DNA from: Prosthecochloris ethylica
GTDB taxonomy: Bacteria > Bacteroidota > Chlorobiia > Chlorobiales > Chlorobiaceae
Length of the DNA stretch: 24,268 nt
Assembly (NCBI RefSeq): GCF_015234275.1
Contig: NZ_JADGII010000024.1
Direction: 5' to 3' (one strand)
The translations under genes and the position numbers were made by a program. Below are positions 1 through 6,656 of the stretch, one piece after another (the stretch's first letter is position 1; each line of letters starts with the position of its first letter). The notes below the pieces were generated by a model that worked only from the letters and a program-made list of their open reading frames with translations, did no database searches and had not been told where the DNA came from.

Positions 1-84
1 GTCTCTCGCCTCTCGTCTCTTGTCTCTTTTCCCCCCGCGCCGCCAGGCGCTCCGGCCATCCGTTCTCCGGGCAGCAACGCGCCC
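1..84 (-). repeat. Partial copy D of the dispersed polypurine repeat (inverted)
   Basis: Read on the minus strand, this segment has a short GGGC/GCCC hairpin, then GGAGAACGGATG, then GGAGCGCCTGGCGGCGCGGG, then purine-rich GAGAC/GAGGC units running off the window edge. The same modules in the same order occur at 12507-12600. It starts about 20 bp after the kdsD-like stop codon, in the sense orientation of that gene. The palindromic end of the element, if present, lies outside the window. Confidence 0.8.
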
Positions 85-104
85 AAACAAATCAACAATC
101 GTTC

Positions 105-1082
105 TCACAACCCCTGCGTGACGATGTCGTGAATATGAATGATTCCGACAGGCCTGTTGTCCTTGTCGCAGACCAGCAGCTGGCTGATGCGGAAGGTCTC
201 GAGCAGTTCGAGACAGGTTTTCGCCAGGGTGCCGGGGCTCACGGTTTTCGGGGACGGGGTCATGATGTCTGTGGCTTTCCTGTCGAGAAAAGCGGTTCCT
301 TCCTGAATATGCCGACGGAGATCGCCGTCGGTCACGATTCCTTTCAGTACTCCGCTGCTGTCAACGACAGCGCTGACCCCGAGCCGTTTCGATGTCATTT
401 CGAGGATGAGCTCTGTTACCGGGGCGTTCTGACGGACCATGGGTATGCCTGATCCGGAGATCATCAGATCGGATACCTTCATGGTCAGCTGGCGTCCCAG
501 CGCCCCTTTCGGATGGGTCAGCGCGAAATCGTTCGGGGTGAACTGTTTTTCTCGCATCACGGTCATGGCCAGAGCGTCTCCCATTGCCAGCATTGCCGTG
601 GTCGAGGTGGTCGGGGCGAGATCGAACGGGCAGGCCTCGGGCCCGGAACCGACGTCCAGCACCAGATCAGATTTTTCTGCAAGGAACGAACGTTTGTTGC
701 CGACAACAGCGATAATGATGACCCCGATGTGGCGAAGTGGTGGAATAATGAAGTTGAGTTCTTCGGTCATGCCGCTTTTGGACAGGCAGATGACCACATC
801 TCCGGGGCTGACAACGCCGAGATCCCCGTGTGCGGCTTCAGCCGGATGCATGAAGAGGGCTGTCGTGCCGGTCGAGGAGAGCGTTGCCGCTATTTTCTGC
901 CCGATAATGCCGGATTTGCCCATGCCGGAAACGATGACTTTGCCGTTGCAGTTGCAGATGGTTGTCACGGCACGTGAAAAATTACTGTCAAGTACCAGTG
1001 CTGCCGACTGCAGGGCGGAGGCTTCCTGCTCGAGAATTTTTCGGCCGGTTGCGATCAGATGCTCGCTGGAAGAAGGTGACAT
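105..1082 (-). CDS. kdsD: Arabinose-5-phosphate isomerase (KdsD/KpsF/GutQ family)
   Basis: This enzyme family interconverts ribulose 5-phosphate and arabinose 5-phosphate, the first committed step to Kdo for the LPS inner core; it is cytoplasmic. The 325-residue protein has the full family layout. An N-terminal SIS sugar-isomerase domain covers about residues 35-175, with GMGKSG near residue 54, CLSKSGMTEE and the THPKGALGRQL linker. Two CBS domains follow, at about residues 205-325. Length matches the family (about 320-330). It is transcribed away from the small membrane protein and flippase at 1205-3078, and with lpxB (8153) it fits an LPS theme in this part of the window. The ATG at 1082 gives a complete SIS domain. 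The family is clear. Which paralogue name applies (kdsD, kpsF or gutQ) is not decidable from sequence alone. Confidence 0.93.
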   Translation of the reverse strand: MSPSSSEHLIATGRKILEQEASALQSAALVLDSNFSRAVTTICNCNGKVIVSGMGKSGIIGQKIAATLSSTGTTALFMHPAEAAHGDLGVVSPGDVVICLSKSGMTEELNFIIPPLRHIGVIIIAVVGNKRSFLAEKSDLVLDVGSGPEACPFDLAPTTSTTAMLAMGDALAMTVMREKQFTPNDFALTHPKGALGRQLTMKVSDLMISGSGIPMVRQNAPVTELILEMTSKRLGVSAVVDSSGVLKGIVTDGDLRRHIQEGTAFLDRKATDIMTPSPKTVSPGTLAKTCLELLETFRISQLLVCDKDNRPVGIIHIHDIVTQGL

Positions 1083-1204
1083 GGTGTACAGGGTGATGAG
1101 AGATATTTAAAAAACAGTCAAATATTAATATTTTGCAGGCAGACTGCCTACTGCCCGATGTTGTCGTGCGGTAGTTCTTCAGCAACCATTATCCCAACCT
1201 GATT
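1083..1204. promoter_or_regulatory. Divergent intergenic region with two palindromes
   Basis: This 122-bp gap separates divergent genes and must hold both promoters. It contains an AT-only perfect palindrome at 1120-1133 (AAATATT/AATATTT). Just downstream is a GC-rich palindrome at 1137-1149, AGGCAG-A-CTGCCT. Either could be an operator. No convincing -35/-10 pair could be assigned by eye. Confidence 0.35.
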
Positions 1205-1561
1205 ATGAGCTGGCTTGTTATTATGGCATTTGCACTGCCGATCCTGTTCGGTCTTCTGTTTATTATGAGAAAGTTCGTCGATCATATGAAAGCAGAGCAA
1301 AATATGGAAATTGAGTCGTTCAAATCAACACTGATGGACAAGGACAATCCTGTGGGACTGTCCGGTGATGATCTCGACCATCTCAAGAAGCAGCAGGCCG
1401 AGGCGCAGAAACACCTGCGCGAGGTGATTTCGAAAATTCCCGTTGAAGAGAAGGACGGCCGTTTTCAGCTTGCTGTCGACAAGGTCAAAAAAAACGCTTC
1501 GGGGGATCAGTCCGGTAACGGTACCGGCAGTGGCGGCAGCTCAGGTGACAAGGCATCCTGA
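1205..1561 (+). CDS. Small membrane-anchored protein with Gly/Ser-rich tail, unknown function
   Basis: The family is not recognised. The 118-residue product has a hydrophobic N-terminal helix at about residues 3-21 (LVIMAFALPILFGLLFIM), followed by a basic residue and a strongly charged, helix-prone segment at about 25-95. It ends in a low-complexity Gly/Ser/Asp tail at about 99-118 (GNGTGSGGSSGDKAS). Such a layout fits a single-pass inner-membrane protein, perhaps with a coiled coil; orientation is not predicted. It lies 23 bp before the flippase gene and probably shares its transcript. The ATG at 1205 is the only good start before the hydrophobic helix. No clear Shine-Dalgarno site precedes it. 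Confidence 0.7.
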   Translation: MSWLVIMAFALPILFGLLFIMRKFVDHMKAEQNMEIESFKSTLMDKDNPVGLSGDDLDHLKKQQAEAQKHLREVISKIPVEEKDGRFQLAVDKVKKNASGDQSGNGTGSGGSSGDKAS

Positions 1562-1584
1562 AGGGTAGAGCGGAGCCGTTCTGC

Positions 1585-3078
1585 ATGCTTGACAAATTAC
1601 GTCTTCTCGCCAAAGATACGGTTATTTACGGGGCCAGTACCATCCTCGCCCGTGGATTGAATTATGTGCTGGTCCCGCTGTATGCCAATCTGCTGACGAC
1701 ATTCGAAAACGGGGTACATGCCCTGGTCTATGCCAATATCGCGCTGGCAAACGTGCTGTTTGCCTATGGCATGGAGACCGCCTATCTCAAAAGCGGTTCG
1801 GAAGCTCTCCGCCAGGAGGGTGGGAGTTCCGGGTATTTTTCGACCGCACTGTATTCGCTGCTCTTGACGTCGACCCTGTTTGCGGGTCTCATTGTCCTCT
1901 TCGCTCCGGCACTTGCCGTGCTGCTCGGCCTGTCAGCTGCCCAGCAGGAGTTTATCCGTTATGCCGCGGTCATTCTCTGGCTCGATGCCCTCCTGGTCGT
2001 TCCGTTTGCAGACCTGCGCCTGAAACGAAAGGCCCTGCGTTTTGCCGCGGCAAAGGTCGTCGGAGTCGTTGTTGTCGTGATGACAGCCCTTGTTCTGATC
2101 GTCGGGTTCGATCGCGGGCTCGAAGGAGCGTTTCTTGCCAATATCGCCGGTTCGGCTGTCAGTCTGCTGTTTGTCCTGCCATCGCTGAAACAGCTGCGGC
2201 GCATGTTTTCACCCGTGATGCTGCGAGAGATGCTCAGCGTCGGCCTGCCGTATGTTCCTACCGGTATCGCCGGGCTCCTGATCCACTTGATCGACCGCAA
2301 CATCCTGATCCGCATGCCACAGGAGAGTGTGGCGAGTATCTATGGTGATGGCACGACGCCGTCGGATGTTGTCGGTATTTACGGCAGGGTGGCGGCATTC
2401 GGTATTATCCTGCAGCTGTTCATCCAGGTGTTCCGGTTTGCCTGGCAGCCCTTTTTTCTGCAGCATGCCGATGATCCCGATGCAGGCAAGCTGTTTCGTC
2501 ATGTATTGAGTATTTCGACGCTGTTTACCATGCTGGTGGCGTTAAGTGCGACGTTTTTCGTGCCTGACCTGGTACGCTTTCATATTGCCGACAGTTTTTA
2601 CCTGCTGCCCCCGCCGTACTGGGTCGGCCTGTCGATCCTGCCCTGGATTTTCTGCAGTTACGTGTTCGATATGGTATCGACCAACCTGACAGCAGGCATT
2701 CTGATTACCGGCAGCACCCGCTATCTTCCGGTCGTGACGTTTGCCGGCGCAGCTGTTACTGCGACGGTTTGCTGGTTTCTTGTTCCGGTGTACGGGATGG
2801 ATGGAGCTGCGGCGGCTATACTTGCAGGAACGGTGGTGATGTGCTGTGTGATGGCGTATTTTTCGCTGAAAGTCTATCCGAACAGCTACGCCTGGGGCCG
2901 TTTGCTGCTGTTGTTTGCCGCCGGTGTGGCGACAGGAGCTGTGCCTCCACTTCTCGGCTGCCGGGCCCTGTGGTTCGAGGTGCTGCTCGTCCTGGGCTAT
3001 TTCATTCTGGTGGTCGTGGTGTTTCGTCGTGAAGCGAACTACGTCCTGAAGCGGGTTCTGCCGTCCCGTGCAGGCTGA
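1585..3078 (+). CDS. Polysaccharide/lipid-linked oligosaccharide flippase (Wzx-like, MOP superfamily)
   Basis: This 497-residue, very hydrophobic protein has about 12-14 predicted transmembrane helices and the size of the Wzx/RfbX/MurJ-like multidrug-oligosaccharidyl-lipid-polysaccharide exporters. The N-terminal block (DTVIYGASTILARGLNYVLV, residues 11-30) is typical of polysaccharide biosynthesis membrane proteins. A likely role is moving an undecaprenyl-linked glycan across the inner membrane for LPS O-antigen or another surface glycan; the substrate cannot be read from sequence. The preceding small membrane protein is 23 bp upstream. Its stop codon (3076-3078) directly abuts the stop of the convergent gene at 3079, leaving no intergenic base for a terminator. 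No glycosyltransferase genes surround it, which is unusual for a dedicated O-antigen flippase. Confidence 0.85.
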   Translation: MLDKLRLLAKDTVIYGASTILARGLNYVLVPLYANLLTTFENGVHALVYANIALANVLFAYGMETAYLKSGSEALRQEGGSSGYFSTALYSLLLTSTLFAGLIVLFAPALAVLLGLSAAQQEFIRYAAVILWLDALLVVPFADLRLKRKALRFAAAKVVGVVVVVMTALVLIVGFDRGLEGAFLANIAGSAVSLLFVLPSLKQLRRMFSPVMLREMLSVGLPYVPTGIAGLLIHLIDRNILIRMPQESVASIYGDGTTPSDVVGIYGRVAAFGIILQLFIQVFRFAWQPFFLQHADDPDAGKLFRHVLSISTLFTMLVALSATFFVPDLVRFHIADSFYLLPPPYWVGLSILPWIFCSYVFDMVSTNLTAGILITGSTRYLPVVTFAGAAVTATVCWFLVPVYGMDGAAAAILAGTVVMCCVMAYFSLKVYPNSYAWGRLLLLFAAGVATGAVPPLLGCRALWFEVLLVLGYFILVVVVFRREANYVLKRVLPSRAG

Positions 3079-3750
3079 TTAACGGTTTTTCCCCTGCCCC
3101 CGGCCGCCTCCCTGCCGGGAAGCCTTCGGCATCTCGATACCGAGCATGGAAAAAATCTCTTCGGCAGACCTGCCGTTCTCTCCCGCGATGTCTTCGAGCG
3201 TCTGGTCCACCGAGATGACCGAAATGCCATTGTCTTCCAGGCGAGTTTTCAGCTCCTGCGGGCTGGCTGCCGGTGCGTAGCGGGTAGAGATATCGCGCAG
3301 TGTCAGCCGTTCCATATGGGGGACAGGCGGCTGGTTTTCGACCTGTTCCCAGGAATCTGTCAGGTTGTCACCGACATCGACAATGGTCGAGAACGGCGGC
3401 AGCGGCATCCAGGTGCCGATAGCTGTCACAGTGAAGAGCAGCAGGATGGAAAGGGTTTCCGCCGGTTTGGCGAGTCCGCCGCGGGTTTTCGATTTCAGGT
3501 AGGACCAGAAGGCTTTCCAGTTGATTGAAAACAGGTGGAAAATCGAAAGAATGGCGAACGCCAGGCTGAAGACGGTATGCTGGTTCTGCCACTCTTTTTT
3601 TGTCAGACCGAGGATCTGCCAGTCTGTCCAGTTTGCGATCCTGCCTGCCGGAGCGAGGTAGAGAATGACACCGGAAACAAGGAGAACGAGGAATGAGAGC
3701 AGGAGGCCGAGACTGATGAATGCTCTCCAGCTGAATGTCTTCTTTTTCAT
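3079..3750 (-). CDS. DUF4405-type membrane protein with cytoplasmic or periplasmic C-terminal tail
   Basis: The 223-residue product has three predicted transmembrane helices, at about residues 12-32, 58-77 and 95-115. A roughly 100-residue soluble tail follows. The second helix carries His58 and His72, 14 residues apart in an HxxFS...FHxxxxNW pattern typical of DUF4405 proteins; this spacing would allow haem or metal ligation, but that is inference. The tail holds two similar short helical motifs, TLRDISTRY (about 150-158) and TLEDIAGENGRSAEEIFSML (about 183-202), ending in a Gly/Arg-rich stretch. Its start overlaps the end of the Spy/CnrX-like gene by 4 bp (ATGA), so the two are translationally coupled. 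It is the last gene of the sigma-factor cluster. Confidence 0.75.
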   Translation of the reverse strand: MKKKTFSWRAFISLGLLLSFLVLLVSGVILYLAPAGRIANWTDWQILGLTKKEWQNQHTVFSLAFAILSIFHLFSINWKAFWSYLKSKTRGGLAKPAETLSILLLFTVTAIGTWMPLPPFSTIVDVGDNLTDSWEQVENQPPVPHMERLTLRDISTRYAPAASPQELKTRLEDNGISVISVDQTLEDIAGENGRSAEEIFSMLGIEMPKASRQGGGRGQGKNR

Positions 3751-4304
3751 GGCTGCTGTTGCGTGGGGTTGTGTTCTGTCGAATCCTGTTCGGGGCGGCT
3801 GATGGTAACCTGTTTTCTGATCACTTTTCTGGCGGTGATTCGTGGCTTGAGCGTGACATTCTCCAGGATAAGCTGGAGTGAATCCCGTTGTTCAGGAGTG
3901 CAGAGCCGCGCAAGGCTGTGGAAATGCCAGGCGAGTCTGCGCTCGAGAATGGCCTGGTTTCGCCCGATATGGTCTGACAGGGTGTTGATGACGTCAACAT
4001 CAGGCTCCTCCGCAAGCGCTTCACGGATCAGCTGTTTCTTCTGGGCGGCAATCTGGATGAAGACCGGAATCGATCCCCGGAAATGTTCTTTCCTGAGCGC
4101 GTTGAACTTGCGGCTCTGGTCATCGGTGAGATCGAGTTCTTCCTGGAAAAAGCTTTTTTTGCTCGAGTAGCTTTGCTCGGTGCCGGTATCGGGAGATGAC
4201 GGCGAGAAATTCTGCCACCATAACACACCGAGCAGGACGAGGTTCAGCACAACCAGTATGAGCAGAATGACGGTGACAACGCGTCTTGATGAAAAAAAAT
4301 CCAT
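3747..4304 (-). CDS. Membrane-anchored periplasmic metal-sensor/chaperone-like protein (Spy/CpxP/CnrX type)
   Basis: The 185-residue protein has an uncleaved-looking N-terminal membrane helix at about residues 9-29 and a periplasmic all-helical domain. The domain contains LTDDQ (59-63) and LCTPEQR (134-140), the paired LTxxQ-like signatures of the Spy/CpxP/ZraP/CnrX heavy-metal-resistance superfamily. Histidines at 74, 112, 127 and 129 are candidate metal ligands. Known relatives either bind metals and signal to an ECF sigma/anti-sigma pair (CnrX) or act as periplasmic chaperones. Membrane anchoring and the sigma factor with a candidate anti-sigma upstream favour the CnrX-like role. It sits 19 bp after the small membrane protein at 4324-4683 and overlaps the DUF4405 gene. 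The ligand (metal or misfolded protein) is unknown. Confidence 0.75.
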   Translation of the reverse strand: MDFFSSRRVVTVILLILVVLNLVLLGVLWWQNFSPSSPDTGTEQSYSSKKSFFQEELDLTDDQSRKFNALRKEHFRGSIPVFIQIAAQKKQLIREALAEEPDVDVINTLSDHIGRNQAILERRLAWHFHSLARLCTPEQRDSLQLILENVTLKPRITARKVIRKQVTISRPEQDSTEHNPTQQQP

Positions 4305-4323
4305 CGGTACTCAGTTTACTTGA

Positions 4324-4683
4324 CTATTCGCTATCGTAATCAATGGCAGTCTGGTCGATGAAGTAGGACAGCGCCGGGCTGCTGTATTCGCTGCTCAGGC
4401 TTTCGATGACCTCATGTTTGCTTACCATGGGTTTTTCCTGTACAGAGCGGGCGATCAGAAATCCGGTGCCGATATTGACTGCGGCAAGCAGTGCCATCAG
4501 TGCCATTTTCACCCCCTGGCGGGCCATGACAGGGGCATGCAGCAGCACAGGGTGCTGTCGTTCTATAGTTTCCATGACGCGGACCCTGAACAGGTGATGC
4601 GGGGTGAGTTCGGGCAGGTCGTCAAGCATCAGCAGCGTTTTGTCTGCTTCATTTCGAATGTGTGTGTCCTTGTTGTGCATCAT
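4324..4683 (-). CDS. Candidate anti-sigma factor, single-pass membrane protein
   Basis: No family is certain. The 119-residue product has a soluble, acidic N-terminal part with a likely helix containing LLMLDDLPELTPHHLFRVRV (about residues 17-36). It has one membrane helix at about 58-78 (ALMALLAAVNIGTGFLIA) and a roughly 40-residue periplasmic C-terminus. This topology and the position directly downstream of an ECF sigma gene match CnrY-like anti-sigma proteins, where a short N-terminal helix clamps the sigma factor. The HxxxCxxC zinc-binding motif of classical ZAS anti-sigma factors is absent. Two start codons lie in tandem (4683 and 4680). The 72-bp gap to the sigma gene is longer than elsewhere in the cluster. 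The function is inferred from context. Confidence 0.6.
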   Translation of the reverse strand: MMHNKDTHIRNEADKTLLMLDDLPELTPHHLFRVRVMETIERQHPVLLHAPVMARQGVKMALMALLAAVNIGTGFLIARSVQEKPMVSKHEVIESLSSEYSSPALSYFIDQTAIDYDSE

Positions 4684-4755
4684 GGTTGTGTGTTTCTGTG
4701 TTGCATTCTACGTCTTTGACGCTCTTTCCTGACGAAGCCTTGTACTGTCGCGAAG

Positions 4756-5325
4756 TCACGAATAGCGTGAACGGTACTGCTTTTCAAGTTTTTTCTGAAG
4801 ATTTTTCTTTGCGCGGTGGATCAGTGATTCCACTGCAGAGACAGAGGTCTGCATGATCTCTGCAATTTCCTGGTTGTTGTAACCGTCATATTTGCTGAGA
4901 AGGAATGCGGTTTTCTGGTTATCGGGCAGGCTTTCTATAGCGTTCTGCAATGCAGTGTAGCGTTCCTGTTCGAGCAGTTCTTCCGAAGGTGTGCCCTGGG
5001 CTTTGAGGTCGATTTCCTCAATAGGGTCCTGCTGGCCGATAAGGCGCTTGAGAGATGAAAACCGCTTTTTGCGTTTTTTCTTGCGCAGATGGTCGAGTGA
5101 TTTCGTGACGGCGATACGGTAGAGCCAGGTGGAAATTTTAGCGTCACCACGGAATTTGTTCATGGAACGGTATGCCTCGATAAAGACCTCCTGAGCGATA
5201 TCTTCCGCATCTTCCCTGTTGAGTACGAACCGGTAACAGGTGTTGATCACCATGGCCTGGTGTTCGGCAACGAGAGCCGCAAACTGTTCATCCGATGTTG
5301 ACCGGCCGGTATTCTGCAATGTCAT
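4756..5325 (-). CDS. ECF-type RNA polymerase sigma factor (sigma-70 family, RpoE-like)
   Basis: The product has the two-domain layout of ECF sigma factors. Sigma region 2 contains EDIAQEVFIEAYRSMNKFRG and STWLYRIAVTKSLDHLRKKK, the core-binding and -10-recognition segments. Region 4 contains LPDNQKTAFLLSKYDGYNNQ and EIAEIMQTSVSAVESLIHRA, a helix-turn-helix for the -35 element. A charged linker joins them. Start at 5325 (MTLQNTGRSTSDEQF, 189 residues) is preferred because the 15 extra residues of the upstream start (5370) look non-conserved; that upstream ATG lies inside a 12-bp palindrome at 5362-5373. The gene heads a leftward cluster with a membrane anti-sigma candidate, a periplasmic sensor and a DUF4405 protein. 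Such factors are usually autoregulated, but no matching promoter was assigned here. Confidence 0.9.
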   Translation of the reverse strand: MTLQNTGRSTSDEQFAALVAEHQAMVINTCYRFVLNREDAEDIAQEVFIEAYRSMNKFRGDAKISTWLYRIAVTKSLDHLRKKKRKKRFSSLKRLIGQQDPIEEIDLKAQGTPSEELLEQERYTALQNAIESLPDNQKTAFLLSKYDGYNNQEIAEIMQTSVSAVESLIHRAKKNLQKKLEKQYRSRYS

Positions 5326-5436
5326 GGTCGTGGCGGCGACAGGTAGAGAGCTGTGACAGGCATCATGCATGATAAGACAAATTTCGCGGTTTTACTCACC
5401 ATACGTTCGACGTTTTTTCATTCAGTTTCTTGTGAT

Positions 5437-6195
5437 TTATGTCGTTCTGCCTGCCAGAACGATCAGGGGCCATCTGACCACCTGCCGCTTGCCGGGAGCT
5501 TTCCAGCTGTGTTCGAGTTGCGCGTGAATGCTTTCAAGTGGGCTTGCTTTCCTGGATTCTCTGTACGTTACGGCTGCCGACCAGGTTTCGATATATCGGA
5601 TGAACTCGTTGCATGTCCAGTGCGCCGTCATGATGAACGGCGGTACACTGAGCTTCCGGAATGGAAACGGCAGTGTTCGGTAACGGTTGCTGATATGCCT
5701 GATTTCCGGTTCCCAGTAACTTCCGAGAATGTCATGGTACAGGTGGCGGACCAGGCTGTCGGTTTCCGGGTTGACGACCGGAAGATCGTATGCCCACACG
5801 GCAATGACGCCCCCGGGCCTGAGAACCCTTCTGACTTCGTGATAGAACCGGTTGTGGTCGAACCAGTGTGCCGACTGGGCTGCGGTGACCAGGTCGAACG
5901 CATGGTCCGGTGCCATGGAGTGTTCAGCAGTTGCGGTGTTCCAGGTGATACGTGGGTGATATGGCGCCATTTCGAGTTGCCGCGAACTCGCATCGGTTGC
6001 ATAAACGCGCCGGTAATGTTCTGTGAGGCCGAGAGCGCACTGACCGTTTCCCGTGGCGCAATCCCATGCCCGTTCATGGCCTCGGGTCGATGCGGCCAGG
6101 AAGGTAAACAGTTCCGGCGGGTAGATCGGCCTGTAACGTTGGTACTGCTGCGCGCTGCCGGAGAACCTGTCGTTGAATGCCGGAGTGCTGGTCAT
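5437..6195 (-). CDS. Class I SAM-dependent methyltransferase (UbiE/trans-aconitate methyltransferase-like)
   Basis: The 252-residue protein has a Rossmann-type methyltransferase fold. Motif I is WDCATGNGQCALGL (about residues 43-56). An acidic position sits in VYATDASSRQLEMA (motif II), and LRPGGVIAVWAYDLP is the post-II/III strand. The opening FNDRFSGSAQQYQRYRPIYP is typical of the yeast TMT1/CRG1-like branch of small-molecule methyltransferases. The substrate is unknown. The reading frame continues 131 codons upstream across the DCC-protein gene; start 6195 is chosen because homology-like sequence begins there and it leaves a normal 20-bp gap. A 7-5-7 hairpin (CGTTCTG/CAGAACG, 5443-5461) overlaps the last codons. 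It is the third gene of a leftward set with the phosphohexomutase and DCC protein. Confidence 0.85.
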   Translation of the reverse strand: MTSTPAFNDRFSGSAQQYQRYRPIYPPELFTFLAASTRGHERAWDCATGNGQCALGLTEHYRRVYATDASSRQLEMAPYHPRITWNTATAEHSMAPDHAFDLVTAAQSAHWFDHNRFYHEVRRVLRPGGVIAVWAYDLPVVNPETDSLVRHLYHDILGSYWEPEIRHISNRYRTLPFPFRKLSVPPFIMTAHWTCNEFIRYIETWSAAVTYRESRKASPLESIHAQLEHSWKAPGKRQVVRWPLIVLAGRTT

Positions 6196-6215
6196 GGTGA
6201 TCGGCCCGCCTGGTG

Positions 6216-6635
6216 TCAGAGTTCTTCCCTGAAGCGGGATTTGAGGTCCGCTCCGGGCAGCATGCAGCTCTCTTTTCTGCCGAACCACTGGTAGCGATGT
6301 GCGGCGATGATATCGTAGATCCAGTCGCGCAGGAACGTGGGGACGATGCCGAGCAGCGAGAGGAGATTCCACGGAGAGTCCAGCTCGCGAGCGATGTCGA
6401 GGGCTGCAGTGCTTCTGGTCAGTGCCCGGCCTCTGGTGACCAGGACAACCGTGTCGAGCGATGCTGTGTCGATGCCGAATTTCTCGAGCAGATGTTTGCC
6501 CAGGGGTGACTGGGCGGGTGTGAAGGTGAACCGCCCCGCGCTGTCTCGTGTGTAGATGAAATTGACGGAAAACTCGCAAAGGTTGCACACACCGTCAAAA
6601 ATCACGACTCGATCCGGTAATGCAGATGTTTCCAT
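6216..6635 (-). CDS. DCC-type thiol-disulfide oxidoreductase family protein (DUF393, YuxK-like)
   Basis: The 139-residue product contains the defining DxxCxxC signature, FDGVCNLC, at about residues 14-21. The rest fits the family: a thioredoxin-like core with SPLGKHLLEKFGID, a VLVTRGRALTRSTAALDIAR segment and a terminal RYQWFGRKESCMLP block. The CxxC pair suggests redox activity, but family members are largely uncharacterised and no partner is known. It sits 21 bp after the phosphohexomutase gene and 20 bp before the methyltransferase, so co-transcription is likely. Length is typical (about 130-140). Start 6635 is immediately before the conserved core. Confidence 0.88.
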   Translation of the reverse strand: METSALPDRVVIFDGVCNLCEFSVNFIYTRDSAGRFTFTPAQSPLGKHLLEKFGIDTASLDTVVLVTRGRALTRSTAALDIARELDSPWNLLSLLGIVPTFLRDWIYDIIAAHRYQWFGRKESCMLPGADLKSRFREEL

Positions 6636-6656
6636 ACCCGTAGTGATATTTTCGCT

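Noticed and set aside
439..1110. 223-codon plus-strand frame antisense to the kdsD-like gene
   Set aside because: It is a shadow of a well-supported gene; no domain seen.
5353..6294. 313-codon plus-strand frame opposite the methyltransferase
   Set aside because: It is antisense to a methyltransferase with clear SAM-binding motifs; the translation has no recognisable domain.
6196..6588. N-terminal extension of the methyltransferase frame
   Set aside because: It overlaps the DCC-protein gene on the same strand in another frame and is Arg/His-rich without homology-like features; start 6195 is preferred.
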